This document shows, piece by piece, positions 24,877-34,354 of a stretch of DNA of 64,000 nt. The stretch is from assembly GCA_002632325.1 (NCBI GenBank), contig NSJK01000018.1, positions 1 through 64,000 of the forward strand. The letters run 5' to 3'. The DNA comes from Lysobacterales bacterium. GTDB lineage: Bacteria > Pseudomonadota > Gammaproteobacteria > Xanthomonadales > Rhodanobacteraceae. Below the pieces are notes generated by a model. It saw nothing but the letters and a program-made list of their open reading frames with translations, made no database searches and had not been told where the DNA came from. A program made the translations under genes and the position numbers. The number at the start of each line of letters is the position of its first letter. Positions within the stretch are counted from its first letter, which is position 1.

Positions 24877-26268
24877 TCAGGGCTCCGTCGATGCCGGCAA
24901 GCTTCGCGAGATCAACGCCCCGAGCGCGGCGTAGTCGCCGTCATAGTGATGGCCACCGGGCAGCGAGGCCTCGCGCACGTTTGCCGGCAAAGGCTTGCTG
25001 CAGAGGCTGTCATCCTCGTCCGCACCGTGCACGCACAACAGGGCCGTGGCATTGCGCGCGAGCTCGGGTCCGAGTGGCAGTGCGCCCTCATGTTGGGTCG
25101 AACCGAACCAGTCACCGACATGGATCTCGAACACCGCCTCATCGTCAGGCGAGATCATCACGCCCAGCTCGATGCGCGCGCGCAGCGCCGGCGGCAAGCG
25201 ATTGAGGATCACAGGTACCAGACTCGCGCCGAAGGAATAGCCGACCAGCACGAAGCGGGTGTTCGCGGCGTCCTTGCCGTAGTGCGCGATCACGCGCGCA
25301 ATCGCGTCGGCGGCGGCCTGTGGCGTCTGCGTATGCCAGAAGAACTTGAGCGTGGAGAAGCCGACCACGCGCACGCCCTGCGCCGCGAGCGCTTCGGCAA
25401 CGCCGCGGTCGAGCCCGGCCCAGCCTCCATCGCCGGTGACAAGAATTGCCACGCGTCCATTGGCAGTGGTCGTCGGGGCGACTTCGGTCAGCGGCAGATC
25501 GGCAACGTCGTCGGGCAATGCGGGTGCTGACGCGCTCTGCTGCCGCTGCCAATCGCGCCAGATCCGGGCCGCATCGTCGGCCGCATCCACGGATGCCGAC
25601 ATCGGGCACAGCCAAGCGGTCACGCGCCAGACCGCTGCGAGCCATGCACCCAGACCATCGCTGCGTGCACCCGGCGCGAACGGCCGCGGCCACCACGGCA
25701 AAGGCATTGCCGCCAGTGGTGCGACGCGGAACTTGCCGGCGCCATCGGCCACCGTGATCGCGCCGGCGTCGCCCGCGCACAGCGGCTTGCCCAGTCGCAG
25801 CGCCTCGATCCAGCCCAGCGTGACCAGACCCGAGAAGGTTCCCGCGGGCGCCTGCGCGCTCATCGCATAGGCGAAACTCGCGCCCGTGCCGTCGCCGATC
25901 ACGAGCGGCGCGCTGTACTGGGCGATGTTCTCGTGGCGCGCGATCCAGTGCGCCACCTCCTCGACATGGCCGGCCGGATACGAACATTTGTCGTCGATCG
26001 CCTGCAGGCGCTTGAGATAGGTGGGTGTATCGATGCCCACCACCAGCGCGCCCTGTGTGGCGATCGCGCCGGCAATCGACTCTTCGCGCGCATTCCAGCC
26101 ATCGGCATCGGAAAACTGCAACACCATCGCATTGCTCGCCGCGGCCGGGCGTGCCAGATGCAAATTTCCGAACAAGCCGTAATTGACCGCCTCGCTCGGT
26201 GCAGGCGCGAGCGCGCCGGCATCAGCGCAAACCGCCAACACGGCCAGCAGCAGCAAGCCGCGCATCAT
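24877..26268 (-). CDS. AcvB/VirJ-family periplasmic alpha/beta hydrolase
   Basis: A 463-residue exported protein. A signal peptide (about 1-19) precedes two related alpha/beta-hydrolase-like halves. The C-terminal half has the intact nucleophile elbow GYSFG (VLVGYSFGASLVPVILNRLP), TGDGGWAGLDRGVAEALAAQGV and a late His in GGHHYDGDY. In the N-terminal half the elbow reads GDGTGASF, with Thr in place of Ser, so it is probably not catalytic. In Agrobacterium and Rhizobium AcvB/AtvA hydrolyses lysyl-phosphatidylglycerol made by the MprF homologue LpiA. An MprF gene lies 1.6 kb away here. The gene start overlaps the pepP stop codon by 4 nt (ATGA), so it is coupled to pepP. Confidence 0.85.
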   Translation of the reverse strand: MMRGLLLLAVLAVCADAGALAPAPSEAVNYGLFGNLHLARPAAASNAMVLQFSDADGWNAREESIAGAIATQGALVVGIDTPTYLKRLQAIDDKCSYPAGHVEEVAHWIARHENIAQYSAPLVIGDGTGASFAYAMSAQAPAGTFSGLVTLGWIEALRLGKPLCAGDAGAITVADGAGKFRVAPLAAMPLPWWPRPFAPGARSDGLGAWLAAVWRVTAWLCPMSASVDAADDAARIWRDWQRQQSASAPALPDDVADLPLTEVAPTTTANGRVAILVTGDGGWAGLDRGVAEALAAQGVRVVGFSTLKFFWHTQTPQAAADAIARVIAHYGKDAANTRFVLVGYSFGASLVPVILNRLPPALRARIELGVMISPDDEAVFEIHVGDWFGSTQHEGALPLGPELARNATALLCVHGADEDDSLCSKPLPANVREASLPGGHHYDGDYAALGALISRSLPASTEP

Positions 26269-27578
26269 CGAGCCGCGGCCATCAGAGCTTCGATTTCATC
26301 GGCATCCTTGGGCACGCCGTCGGAAATCACGATCGGATCGCCATCGGTGACGATCACGTCATCCTCGATACGAATGCCGATGCCGCGATAGCGCGCGGGC
26401 ACGCGCTTGGCATCGGGCGCGATGTAGAGACCTGGCTCGACCGTCACCACCATGCCCGGCTCGAGCACGCGAAATTCGCCCTCGATGCGGTAATCGCCGA
26501 CGTCATGCACATCCAGACCCAGCCAATGCCCGGTCTTGTGCATGTAGAAATCGCGATAGGTCTGCTCGCGCAGGTTTTTTTCCAGCGTGCCCGACAGCAG
26601 GCCGAGACGAATCAGCCCGCGCGTGAGCACGCGCATGGCGGCTTCGTGATAGGCATCGAAGGTGCGCCCCGGGCGCACTTCATCGATCGCCGCGTGCTGG
26701 GCCGCGAGCACGAGGTCATACAGCTCGCGCTGCGCCGGCGAATAACGCCCATTGACCGGAAACGTGCGCGTGATGTCGGAGGCATAACAGCCGAATTCCG
26801 CACCGGCATCGATCAGCAGCAGATCGCCATCACGCAGGGGCGCATTGTTGGCGCGGTAATGCAGCACGCAGCCATTGGCGCCGCCGCCGACGATCGGCTC
26901 GTAACTGGGCACCGCGCCATGCCGGCGAAATACGTGCAGCAGTTCGGCCTCGATCTCGTGCTCGTTCAGGCCCGGCCGCGTCGCCTGCATCGCACGTCGG
27001 TGCGCGGTGCTGGCGATTTGCGCCGATTTTTTCATCAACGCCAGTTCCGCACGCGACTTGAACAGGCGCAGGTCATGCAGCAGATGCGAGAGCGCAACGA
27101 ATTCGTGTGGCGGGCGCACGCCATGACGCATCTGCGCACGCAGTCGGTTGACCCAGGAAATAAGCCGCAGGTCGAAATCGACGTCGCGGCCGAAGTGGTA
27201 ATAGACGCGCTCGCGCCCTTCGATCAGGCCGGGCAGGATGTCGTCGATGTCCTCGATCGGAAACGCGTCATCCATCGCGAAATCGCTGACCGCACCCTCG
27301 GTGCCGGCGCGCGGGCCATCCCAACGCTCGCGCTCGGCATCGCGTTCGCGGCAGAACAGGATCACCTCACCAGCCGTGCGCCCAGGCGCGAGCGCGAGCA
27401 CCGCCTCGGCCTCGGGAAAGCCGGTGAGGTAATGGAAGTCGCTGTCCTGCCGATAGGGATAGTGCGCATCGTTGTTGCGCACGCGCTCCGGCGCGGCGGC
27501 AAGGATCAGGATCGCGTCGTTGCCCGCCATGCGCATGAGCTGCTTGCGGCGGCGGGCGTATTCGCGGGGCTGGATCAT
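26265..27578 (-). CDS. pepP: Xaa-Pro aminopeptidase
   Basis: A 437-residue M24 metallopeptidase that removes an N-terminal residue preceding proline. It has the N-terminal domain of PepP (RRKQLMRMAGNDAILILAA, YPYRQDSDFHYLTGFPE) and the pita-bread catalytic domain with metal ligands in LLIDAGAEFGCYASDITRT, HKTGHWLGLDVHD, VVTVEPGLYI and IGIRIEDDVIV. The length is close to E. coli PepP (441). It is the first gene of a run followed by the AcvB-like, Sm-like and DUF2167-like genes. It diverges from the large hybrid sensor gene across 232 nt. Confidence 0.95.
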   Translation of the reverse strand: MIQPREYARRRKQLMRMAGNDAILILAAAPERVRNNDAHYPYRQDSDFHYLTGFPEAEAVLALAPGRTAGEVILFCRERDAERERWDGPRAGTEGAVSDFAMDDAFPIEDIDDILPGLIEGRERVYYHFGRDVDFDLRLISWVNRLRAQMRHGVRPPHEFVALSHLLHDLRLFKSRAELALMKKSAQIASTAHRRAMQATRPGLNEHEIEAELLHVFRRHGAVPSYEPIVGGGANGCVLHYRANNAPLRDGDLLLIDAGAEFGCYASDITRTFPVNGRYSPAQRELYDLVLAAQHAAIDEVRPGRTFDAYHEAAMRVLTRGLIRLGLLSGTLEKNLREQTYRDFYMHKTGHWLGLDVHDVGDYRIEGEFRVLEPGMVVTVEPGLYIAPDAKRVPARYRGIGIRIEDDVIVTDGDPIVISDGVPKDADEIEALMAAAR

Positions 27579-27810
27579 CGTGATGGCTTCGACTCGGGAG
27601 CAGGCGGCCGGCAGCAGCGCCCGGCCGCGCGCAATCTATCACCTGTCGCTGGCGATCGCGCAGGGGCGCCGGCGATCGCTGCATCACGCTTTGGCGAACT
27701 GGCGCGTGGCGGAAGCGACCAGGTTTGCCTAAACTGGCGCCAGACCGACGCGCGGACCCTACGTGCCATCGACAGCGCCAGCCTCTCGCCACAACGGACC
27801 GCGATGGCGT

Positions 27811-30800
27811 ATGCGGGCGGTCCTTCTTGTTTGTCTGATCTGCAATCTGGCGCAGGTACAGGCGCAGCCGGCGAGTGCCGATGCCAGCCTGCGCGAGTTC
27901 TATTTCCAGACCGTCGCGATCGATCAGGGTCTGGCCGAGAACTCGGTCAATGTGGTGCTGCAGGATCATGCCGGCTACATCTGGATCGGCAGTGATGGCC
28001 CCTTGCAGCGCTATGACGGCTTCGGCTTCACCAACTACACGCAGACGACGCAACCGGGTGAAAGCTTTCGCAGCGCGATCAGCGCGCTGGTCGAGGACTC
28101 GACCCGGCAGATCTGGGTCGGCGCCTACAACGTCGGGTTGCTGCGACTCAGGCCTGACTCGACGACCCTGGAACGGGTGCCGCTCGATGAAGGCGCTCCC
28201 GGCAACGTGCACGCGCTGCTCGCCGATGCGAAACGCGGCTTGTGGGTCGGCGGCGACCGCGGCCTCGCCCTGATCGATCCCGGCAGTGGCGCACTCAAGC
28301 AGAGCTGGGCCTTGCCGACGGCCCGTGCCGGCACGATCGTGCGCCAGCTGTGCCTGACCGCCGACGGTACCTTGTGGATCGGCACTTCGAACGGGTTATG
28401 GAAGCTGACCGCGACCACGGCGCAGGCGCAGGCCGTCGATTCGGTTCAATTGTCGATCGTCAGCGCGCTGCAGGTCGACGGTAACGGTCATCTGCACATT
28501 GGCACACCCGATGGCCTGTACGGCATCGATGAACAAGGCCAGGTCGAGCGGCAATGGCCCGCGGCAGGCACGGCCAACATCAGCGCGATTGCGCAGGATC
28601 GACAGCAGCAACTGTGGCTCGCGGTGGCCGGACGCGGCATCGCCATCCTCGATCCGACGACGCAGCGCACGCGCTGGCTGCAACCCGATCCGCTGACACC
28701 GGGCAGCCTGCCCGATGCGACGGTGACCTTGCTCATGCTCGATCGCTCGGGACTGATGTGGGTCGGCACGCACGATCGTGGCCTGAGCCGGACCGACTCC
28801 GCGGGCACGCCGTTCCGTTATCTCGTCGATCACAACGACATCGGCCAATCCGGTCGTCGCAATGACATTCGCGCGCTCGCAGCCGATGCCGAAGGCGGCC
28901 TGTGGATCGGCGACGGCCGCGGCCTCAAGCACTACACGCCCGGCAGCAAGCGCTTCGACTACATCCACGAGATTGCACTCGCCAAGGGTGGTCGCACCTT
29001 GCCTGCACAGGAACTGCAGACCGTCAGTGCAATCATTCCGGCCCGCCAGGGCAACTTCTGGCTCGCCTCAAAGACCGGCGTCGGGCTGTTCGATCCTGCG
29101 CGCGGCACGCTCACGCCCCTGATCGGTGGTGAGGAAAACCTCGGCAATACACAACCGTTCTGCCTCGCCAGCGGCGCCGACCAGCGCCTGTGGATCGGCA
29201 CGCGGCGCGGTGGCCTCGCGCGTTACGAGATCGATACCGGCCAGTGGACCTGGTATCGCACCGGCTCGCGCTCGGCCAATGCCATTGCCAGCAACATGAT
29301 CCTCGCGGTTCACGAAGACCGCAGCGGACGCGTCTGGGTGGCGACGATGTTCGGCCTCAACCTGGTCGACGAGGCAAGCGGCTCGATACGCCTGTTCCGC
29401 CACAGTGCCGATGACCCGCGCTCGCTGTCCTCGAGCACGATCCTGGCGATCCATGAGAGCGGCGATGGCCAGCTCTGGTTCGGCACGCAAGGGGGGCTCA
29501 ATCGTCTGGATTCGCTCGATGCCAGACGCGCGAGCTTCTCGCGCTGGCAGGAGACGGCCACCAGCACCGGCACCATTCACTCGATCGAAGACGATGGCCT
29601 CGGGCACCTCTGGCTGGGTACCAGTCGCGGCCTCGCCGCACTCGATGTGGCCGCCAGTCGCTGGCAGCGATTCTCGTTGTCGGAGGGTCTGCAAGGCCTG
29701 AACTTCAATACCGGCGCGAGCACGCGCCTGCCCAATGGCGAGCTCGTCTTCGGCGGCAGCGACGGCATCAACCTGTTCCGCCCGCAGGGCGTGGTCAGCA
29801 GCCGCTACATCGCGCCGGTGGTGGTGACCCGGATCCAGGTCGGCGCCGACGAGGCACTCGCACAGGCGATCGACGGCACGGTGACGATCCCCGCAAGCGA
29901 GCGATTGGTGCGCTTCCAGTTCGCCGCGCTCGATTACGCCGCGCCCGATCGCAATCGCTTCGCCTACCAGCTCACCGGTTTCGACGAGCGCTGGATCGAG
30001 TCCGCTGACCGGCACGAAGCGATCTACACCAATCTCGCGCCCGGCACCTACATCTTCAGCCTGCGCGGCAGCAATCACGATGGCTACTGGAATCCCGCGG
30101 TCACCCGCGTCGATCTGGTCGTGCTGCCCGCCTGGTGGCAGAGCCCGCCGGCCAAGACGCTCTACGCATTGCTGGCTGCCGGCGCCCTGTTTCTCTTGAT
30201 GCGCACGCAGCGCCGCCGCCGGCGCGCCGAGATCGCGCATCACCACGACCTGCGCGAACGCGAGGATCGCCTGCGTCTGGCGCTTTGGGGTTCAGGTGAC
30301 GATTTCTGGGATTGGGACATGGCCTGCGACCACATGGTGCTGACTGGCTCGCGCGGGCTGTTCAGCGGCGCACGCATGCAGACCAGCATCGAATTCAGTC
30401 GCTGGTTCCGTGCCAACGTGCATCCGGCCGACCTGTCCGAGGTGGAACGCCGGCTCGATCAGCACATCCGCGGACAGACCGACGCCTATGAAGCCGAGTA
30501 CCGCATCCGCAATGAATCCGGCCGCCTGATCTGGTTGCTCGCGCGCGGCAAGATCGTCGAACGCGATGCCCACAACCAACCCATGCGCATGTGCGGCACC
30601 ACGCGCGACATCACCATCGAACGCGCCGCCGAACAGGAACGCCGCATCGCCCACGAGGTGTTTCGCTCGATGGGCGAGGCGGTGATCGTCAATGATCTCG
30701 ACTTCCGCTTCACCACCGTCAATCCCGCCTTCACGCGCATCACCGGCTGGACCCAGGCCGAAGTCGAAGGGCAATCCTTGTCGTTGCTCGACTGCGCCCA

Positions 30801-32316
30801 TCACCCGGCGGAGATCTATCGCGACCTGCGCAAGACCATCGAGGCCAGCGGCCAGTGGCGTGGCGAATTGTGGCAGCGGCGCAAGAACGGCGAGGAGTTC
30901 CTCAGCTGGTGCGAAGTGCAGGAGGTGCGCGATGCCAGCGGCGCACGCACGCATTTCGTCGGTGTCATCAGCGACATCACCGACCGCAAGCGCACCGAGC
31001 AGGAACTGCGCTATCTCGCCAACTACGATGCCCTCACCGGCTTGCCCAATCGATCCTTGCTGATCGAACGCATCGAGCAGGGCATCGCGCGTGCGCGCTC
31101 CAGCTCGCGTTCACTGGCGGTGCTGTTCCTCGACCTCGACCGCTTCAAGCACGTCAACGACTCGATGGGTCATTCCGCCGGCGACTCGCTGCTGCGCGCG
31201 GCGGGTGCGCGCCTGCGCCAGGTGGTGCGCGGCAACGATTCGGTGGCGCGCATCGGCGGCGACGAGTTCACCGTGGTGCTCGAAGACATCGCCGGCGTCG
31301 GCGATGCCGAGTCCGTGGCCGGCAAGATTCTCGCCGCCTTCGAACAGCCGCTGGAACTGGACAATGGTCAGGAGGTGGTGATTTCGCCATCGATCGGCAT
31401 CAGCCTGTTCCCGGAGCACGGCATCAACGCCAACGATCTGCTCAAGTACGCCGATACCGCGATGTATCAGGCCAAGGATCATGGCCGCCGCACCTGGATG
31501 GTCTACGTGGAGGCGATGGACGCCGCCGCGCGCCTGCGCGCCACCACCATGGCCGCCTTGCGCAAGGCGCTCGATCGCGCCGAATTCCACCTGCGCTATC
31601 AACCCAAGATGTCCCTGCGCGACAACCGCATCACCGGCTTCGAAGCCCTGCTGCGCTGGCGCAGCGGCGAGATCGGCGATGTCGCACCGGGTGTATTCAT
31701 TCCGATTGCCGAAGAGACCGGCATGATCGTGGAGATCGGCAACTGGGTGATCGAGCAGGCCTGCCGCCAGCTTGCGCGCTGGCGTGCCGAAGGACTTGTC
31801 GACATCACCGTGTCGATCAACCTCTCGGTGGGTCAGCTCATGCATGCCGACCTGATCCATCGCCTCAAGGAAGGCCTGATCGCGCACGACCTGCCGCCGG
31901 CCATGCTCGAACTCGAGCTCACCGAAAGCATGATCATGGCCAACGCCGAGCGTTCGATCTCGACCCTGCAGCGACTCAAGGATATCGGCGTGAGTCTGTC
32001 GATCGATGATTTCGGCACCGGCTATTCGTCACTGAGCTATCTGCGCCGCCTGCCGATCGACACCCTCAAGATCGACAAGGAATTCATCGACGATCTCACC
32101 ACCGATCCCGACGACGACGCGATCACCGCAACCGTCATCGCGATGGCGCATTCTCTCGACCTCAACGTGATTGCCGAAGGCGTCGAGAAACTCGTCCAGG
32201 TCGACTACCTGCGCGGGCACCTGTGCGACGAGATTCAGGGTCATTGGCTGGCGCAACCGCTGTTGCCCGAACAATGCCAGCCCTTCGTGCGCAACCATGC
32301 CCGGGCGCAGCCCTGA
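27811..32316 (+). CDS. Propeller-PAS-GGDEF-EAL hybrid sensor
   Basis: A protein of 1501 residues from the ATG at 27811; a GTG at 27763 would add 16. The ATG was preferred because it opens directly on a signal peptide (ending QVQAQPASA). The periplasmic part has two-component-regulator propeller blades (repeats of the form W-I-G-T-x-x-G-L) up to about residue 680, then a Y_Y_Y domain (about 690-760, NRFAYQLTGFDERWIE). A membrane helix lies near 782. The cytoplasmic part has two PAS/PAC units (about 820-937 and 945-1060), a GGDEF domain (IGGDEFTVV near 1150, with RQVVRGND upstream) and an EAL domain (FEALLRW near 1277, IDDFGTGYSSL). Both c-di-GMP-making and -degrading motifs look intact; net activity is unknown. 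It resembles sensors of extracellular carbohydrates, but the ligand is not known. Confidence 0.9.
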   Translation: MRAVLLVCLICNLAQVQAQPASADASLREFYFQTVAIDQGLAENSVNVVLQDHAGYIWIGSDGPLQRYDGFGFTNYTQTTQPGESFRSAISALVEDSTRQIWVGAYNVGLLRLRPDSTTLERVPLDEGAPGNVHALLADAKRGLWVGGDRGLALIDPGSGALKQSWALPTARAGTIVRQLCLTADGTLWIGTSNGLWKLTATTAQAQAVDSVQLSIVSALQVDGNGHLHIGTPDGLYGIDEQGQVERQWPAAGTANISAIAQDRQQQLWLAVAGRGIAILDPTTQRTRWLQPDPLTPGSLPDATVTLLMLDRSGLMWVGTHDRGLSRTDSAGTPFRYLVDHNDIGQSGRRNDIRALAADAEGGLWIGDGRGLKHYTPGSKRFDYIHEIALAKGGRTLPAQELQTVSAIIPARQGNFWLASKTGVGLFDPARGTLTPLIGGEENLGNTQPFCLASGADQRLWIGTRRGGLARYEIDTGQWTWYRTGSRSANAIASNMILAVHEDRSGRVWVATMFGLNLVDEASGSIRLFRHSADDPRSLSSSTILAIHESGDGQLWFGTQGGLNRLDSLDARRASFSRWQETATSTGTIHSIEDDGLGHLWLGTSRGLAALDVAASRWQRFSLSEGLQGLNFNTGASTRLPNGELVFGGSDGINLFRPQGVVSSRYIAPVVVTRIQVGADEALAQAIDGTVTIPASERLVRFQFAALDYAAPDRNRFAYQLTGFDERWIESADRHEAIYTNLAPGTYIFSLRGSNHDGYWNPAVTRVDLVVLPAWWQSPPAKTLYALLAAGALFLLMRTQRRRRRAEIAHHHDLREREDRLRLALWGSGDDFWDWDMACDHMVLTGSRGLFSGARMQTSIEFSRWFRANVHPADLSEVERRLDQHIRGQTDAYEAEYRIRNESGRLIWLLARGKIVERDAHNQPMRMCGTTRDITIERAAEQERRIAHEVFRSMGEAVIVNDLDFRFTTVNPAFTRITGWTQAEVEGQSLSLLDCAHHPAEIYRDLRKTIEASGQWRGELWQRRKNGEEFLSWCEVQEVRDASGARTHFVGVISDITDRKRTEQELRYLANYDALTGLPNRSLLIERIEQGIARARSSSRSLAVLFLDLDRFKHVNDSMGHSAGDSLLRAAGARLRQVVRGNDSVARIGGDEFTVVLEDIAGVGDAESVAGKILAAFEQPLELDNGQEVVISPSIGISLFPEHGINANDLLKYADTAMYQAKDHGRRTWMVYVEAMDAAARLRATTMAALRKALDRAEFHLRYQPKMSLRDNRITGFEALLRWRSGEIGDVAPGVFIPIAEETGMIVEIGNWVIEQACRQLARWRAEGLVDITVSINLSVGQLMHADLIHRLKEGLIAHDLPPAMLELELTESMIMANAERSISTLQRLKDIGVSLSIDDFGTGYSSLSYLRRLPIDTLKIDKEFIDDLTTDPDDDAITATVIAMAHSLDLNVIAEGVEKLVQVDYLRGHLCDEIQGHWLAQPLLPEQCQPFVRNHARAQP

Positions 32317-32436
32317 ACCGCCGGGTTGGCGCTTGCCTGATCCGGTGACGCCAATGCGCATGTTGCGACGCGGCGGATGCGTTTCTGCGCGGCAGCCTGC
32401 TGACTCCGCACCGCAACTCCCGTTATATTGCGACTC

Positions 32437-32655
32437 ATGCCCGGCGTCGATCAAAACCTCTCCGTCATCGATGAGCGCGTCGACCGCCTGCTCGCGCTGT
32501 GCCGCAGCCTGCAGGAGGAAAACCGCAGCCTGCGTGCGAGCCAGGAAGTGCTGGTCGGCGAACGCGCGCAGCTCATCGCTCGCAACGAACAGGCACGCAC
32601 GCGCGTGGAAGCGATGATTGCGCGACTGAAATCACTGGAGCAGAACCAGGCATGA
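32437..32655 (+). CDS. TIGR02449-type small coiled-coil protein
   Basis: A 72-residue protein that is almost wholly a coiled coil (IDERVDRLLALCRSLQEEN, RTRVEAMIARLKSLEQ), without a signal peptide or membrane segment. Proteins of this kind sit directly before zapA in Xanthomonadales and other gammaproteobacteria. The stop codon overlaps the zapA start (ATGA), so the two are coupled. A role in cell division, by analogy with ZapB-like coiled coils, is a guess from context. The ATG at 32437 was preferred over one at 32428. Confidence 0.8.
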   Translation: MPGVDQNLSVIDERVDRLLALCRSLQEENRSLRASQEVLVGERAQLIARNEQARTRVEAMIARLKSLEQNQA

Positions 32656-32954
32656 GCGAAGGCGAACCCGTCAAGGTCACGATCCTGGACCGCGAGTTCC
32701 ACGTTGCCTGCGCAACCGAGGAACGCGCCAGCCTGCTCGACGCGGCGCGTCATCTGGATGAACGCATGCGCGAAATGCGCAATGCCGCACGCACCGTCGG
32801 CATCGAGCGCATCGCGATGCTCGCCGCGCTCAATTTCTGTCACGAACTGCTCGAATTGCGCCAACGCGAGAACAAGGGTGAGCAGGCCTTGGCAGAGAAA
32901 CTGCATGCGATCAATCTCAAGCTTGAACGCGCACTGTCACCCTCATTACAATGA
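32652..32954 (+). CDS. zapA: Cell division protein ZapA
   Basis: A 100-residue cytoplasmic protein. The N-terminal beta part (PVKVTILDREFHVACATEERASLLDAARHLDERM) and the C-terminal coiled coil (ERIAMLAALNFCHELLELRQ) are those of ZapA, which cross-links FtsZ filaments at the division site. It overlaps the upstream coiled-coil gene by 4 nt. The 6S RNA promoter lies inside its last codons, and 6S RNA follows, the same order as in E. coli. Confidence 0.92.
   Translation: MSEGEPVKVTILDREFHVACATEERASLLDAARHLDERMREMRNAARTVGIERIAMLAALNFCHELLELRQRENKGEQALAEKLHAINLKLERALSPSLQ
32923..32952 (+). promoter_or_regulatory. Sigma70 promoter of 6S RNA
   Basis: TTGAAC (32923-32928), an 18-nt spacer and TACAAT (32947-32952), a good match to sigma70. 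It lies within the 3' end of zapA and would start transcription near 32959-32960, just at the 5' end of the 6S RNA stem. Confidence 0.6.
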
Positions 32955-32959
32955 GCGCG

Positions 32960-33147
32960 GATGTCCTCTGCGGAACTCGGCAGCGCTCTTACATATTGCC
33001 TTGTTCCTGTAAACGACCCCGGGATGGTTCCATCAAGCCGTTGTGCAAGTCCGCCTGGAGCGGAAAGCCTTGAAGCCTGATCGACTCTCCCACCTGATCC
33101 TTGGGATCAAGGTCGTTCGATGCGCACCGACTCAGGCGGAGGACATC
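32960..33147 (+). ncRNA. ssrS: 6S RNA
   Basis: About 188 nt between zapA and ygfA, the conserved location of ssrS. The ends pair: ATGTCCTC at 32961-32968 with GAGGACAT at 33139-33146, forming the closing stem. The 3' half contains CACCTGATCCTTGGGATCAAGGT (in two parts, a hairpin with loop), comparable to the E. coli 3' hairpin ACCTTGAACC/GGTTCAAGG. The interior is a long imperfect duplex with a central bulge. 6S RNA mimics an open promoter and sequesters sigma70 RNA polymerase in stationary phase. Exact ends are approximate. The processed 3' end is followed by a T-rich stretch. Confidence 0.85.
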
Positions 33148-33218
33148 TACTTTTCCTGCGCGCAGGCGCGGTTGCCGCATCGGCTCGCGCGAACCGCCCG
33201 TTGCCTGCGAAAACGTTC

Positions 33219-33824
33219 GTGAGTCCCGCAGGCTCCACCCGCGCTTCGATCCGCAACACCTTGCGTGCGCGTCGTGCGGCGCTGTCGCCCACCGAGCGCA
33301 TCGCCGCGACGCAGGCGCTGGTGACACAGGTAGAACGCATTCCCGAGTTCATGACTGATGCGCGCATCGCCGGCTACTGGGCGATCGCGGGCGAATTGCC
33401 CTTGGCTGCATTGATGTCCGGTGTGCAGGCGCGTGGCCAGACTTGGCATCTGCCGATCGTCGATGACGATGGCCTGCTGCGCTTTGCGCCATGGCGCACC
33501 GGCGCGGCGCTTGCAGCCAATCGCTTCGGCATTCCCGAGCCAGTGTGCACGCTGGAGCAAAGCTGTGCCCCTGACGATCTCGATGTCGTGCTGGTGCCCC
33601 TGCTCGGCTTTGACCGTGCGGGCTGGCGCCTGGGCTTCGGCGGCGGCTATTACGACCGCAGCTTTGCCTTCCTGCGCGAGCGTCAGGGGCCCGGCAAACC
33701 GGTGCTGGTCGGCATCGGCTATGCGGTGCAGGAAGTCGATCCGATCGATGCGCAGCCATGGGACGTGCGCATGGACTACATCGCCACCGAGCGCGAGCTG
33801 ATCGACCTCACGCCGACCCCGTGA
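33219..33824 (+). CDS. ygfA: 5-formyltetrahydrofolate cyclo-ligase
   Basis: A 201-residue enzyme from the GTG at 33219. It converts 5-formyl-THF to 5,10-methenyl-THF with ATP and returns a storage form of folate to one-carbon metabolism. Recognised segments are IRNTLRARRAALSPTER, AIAGELPLAALM, the LDVVLVPLLGFDRAGWRLGFGGGYYDRSF core with its phosphate loop, and the C-terminal QEVDPIDAQPWDVRMDYIATE. It lies directly after 6S RNA, as in E. coli, where 6S RNA and ygfA are cotranscribed. The start codon is uncertain, since there is no clear ribosome site; the length fits the family. Confidence 0.9.
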   Translation: MSPAGSTRASIRNTLRARRAALSPTERIAATQALVTQVERIPEFMTDARIAGYWAIAGELPLAALMSGVQARGQTWHLPIVDDDGLLRFAPWRTGAALAANRFGIPEPVCTLEQSCAPDDLDVVLVPLLGFDRAGWRLGFGGGYYDRSFAFLRERQGPGKPVLVGIGYAVQEVDPIDAQPWDVRMDYIATERELIDLTPTP

Positions 33825-33873
33825 CCACGCGCGACGCGGCAACGGCCCCGTACCATCGACCGACAGGACTGCC

Positions 33874-34344
<471 letters not shown>

Positions 34345-34354
34345 CGAAGACGCA

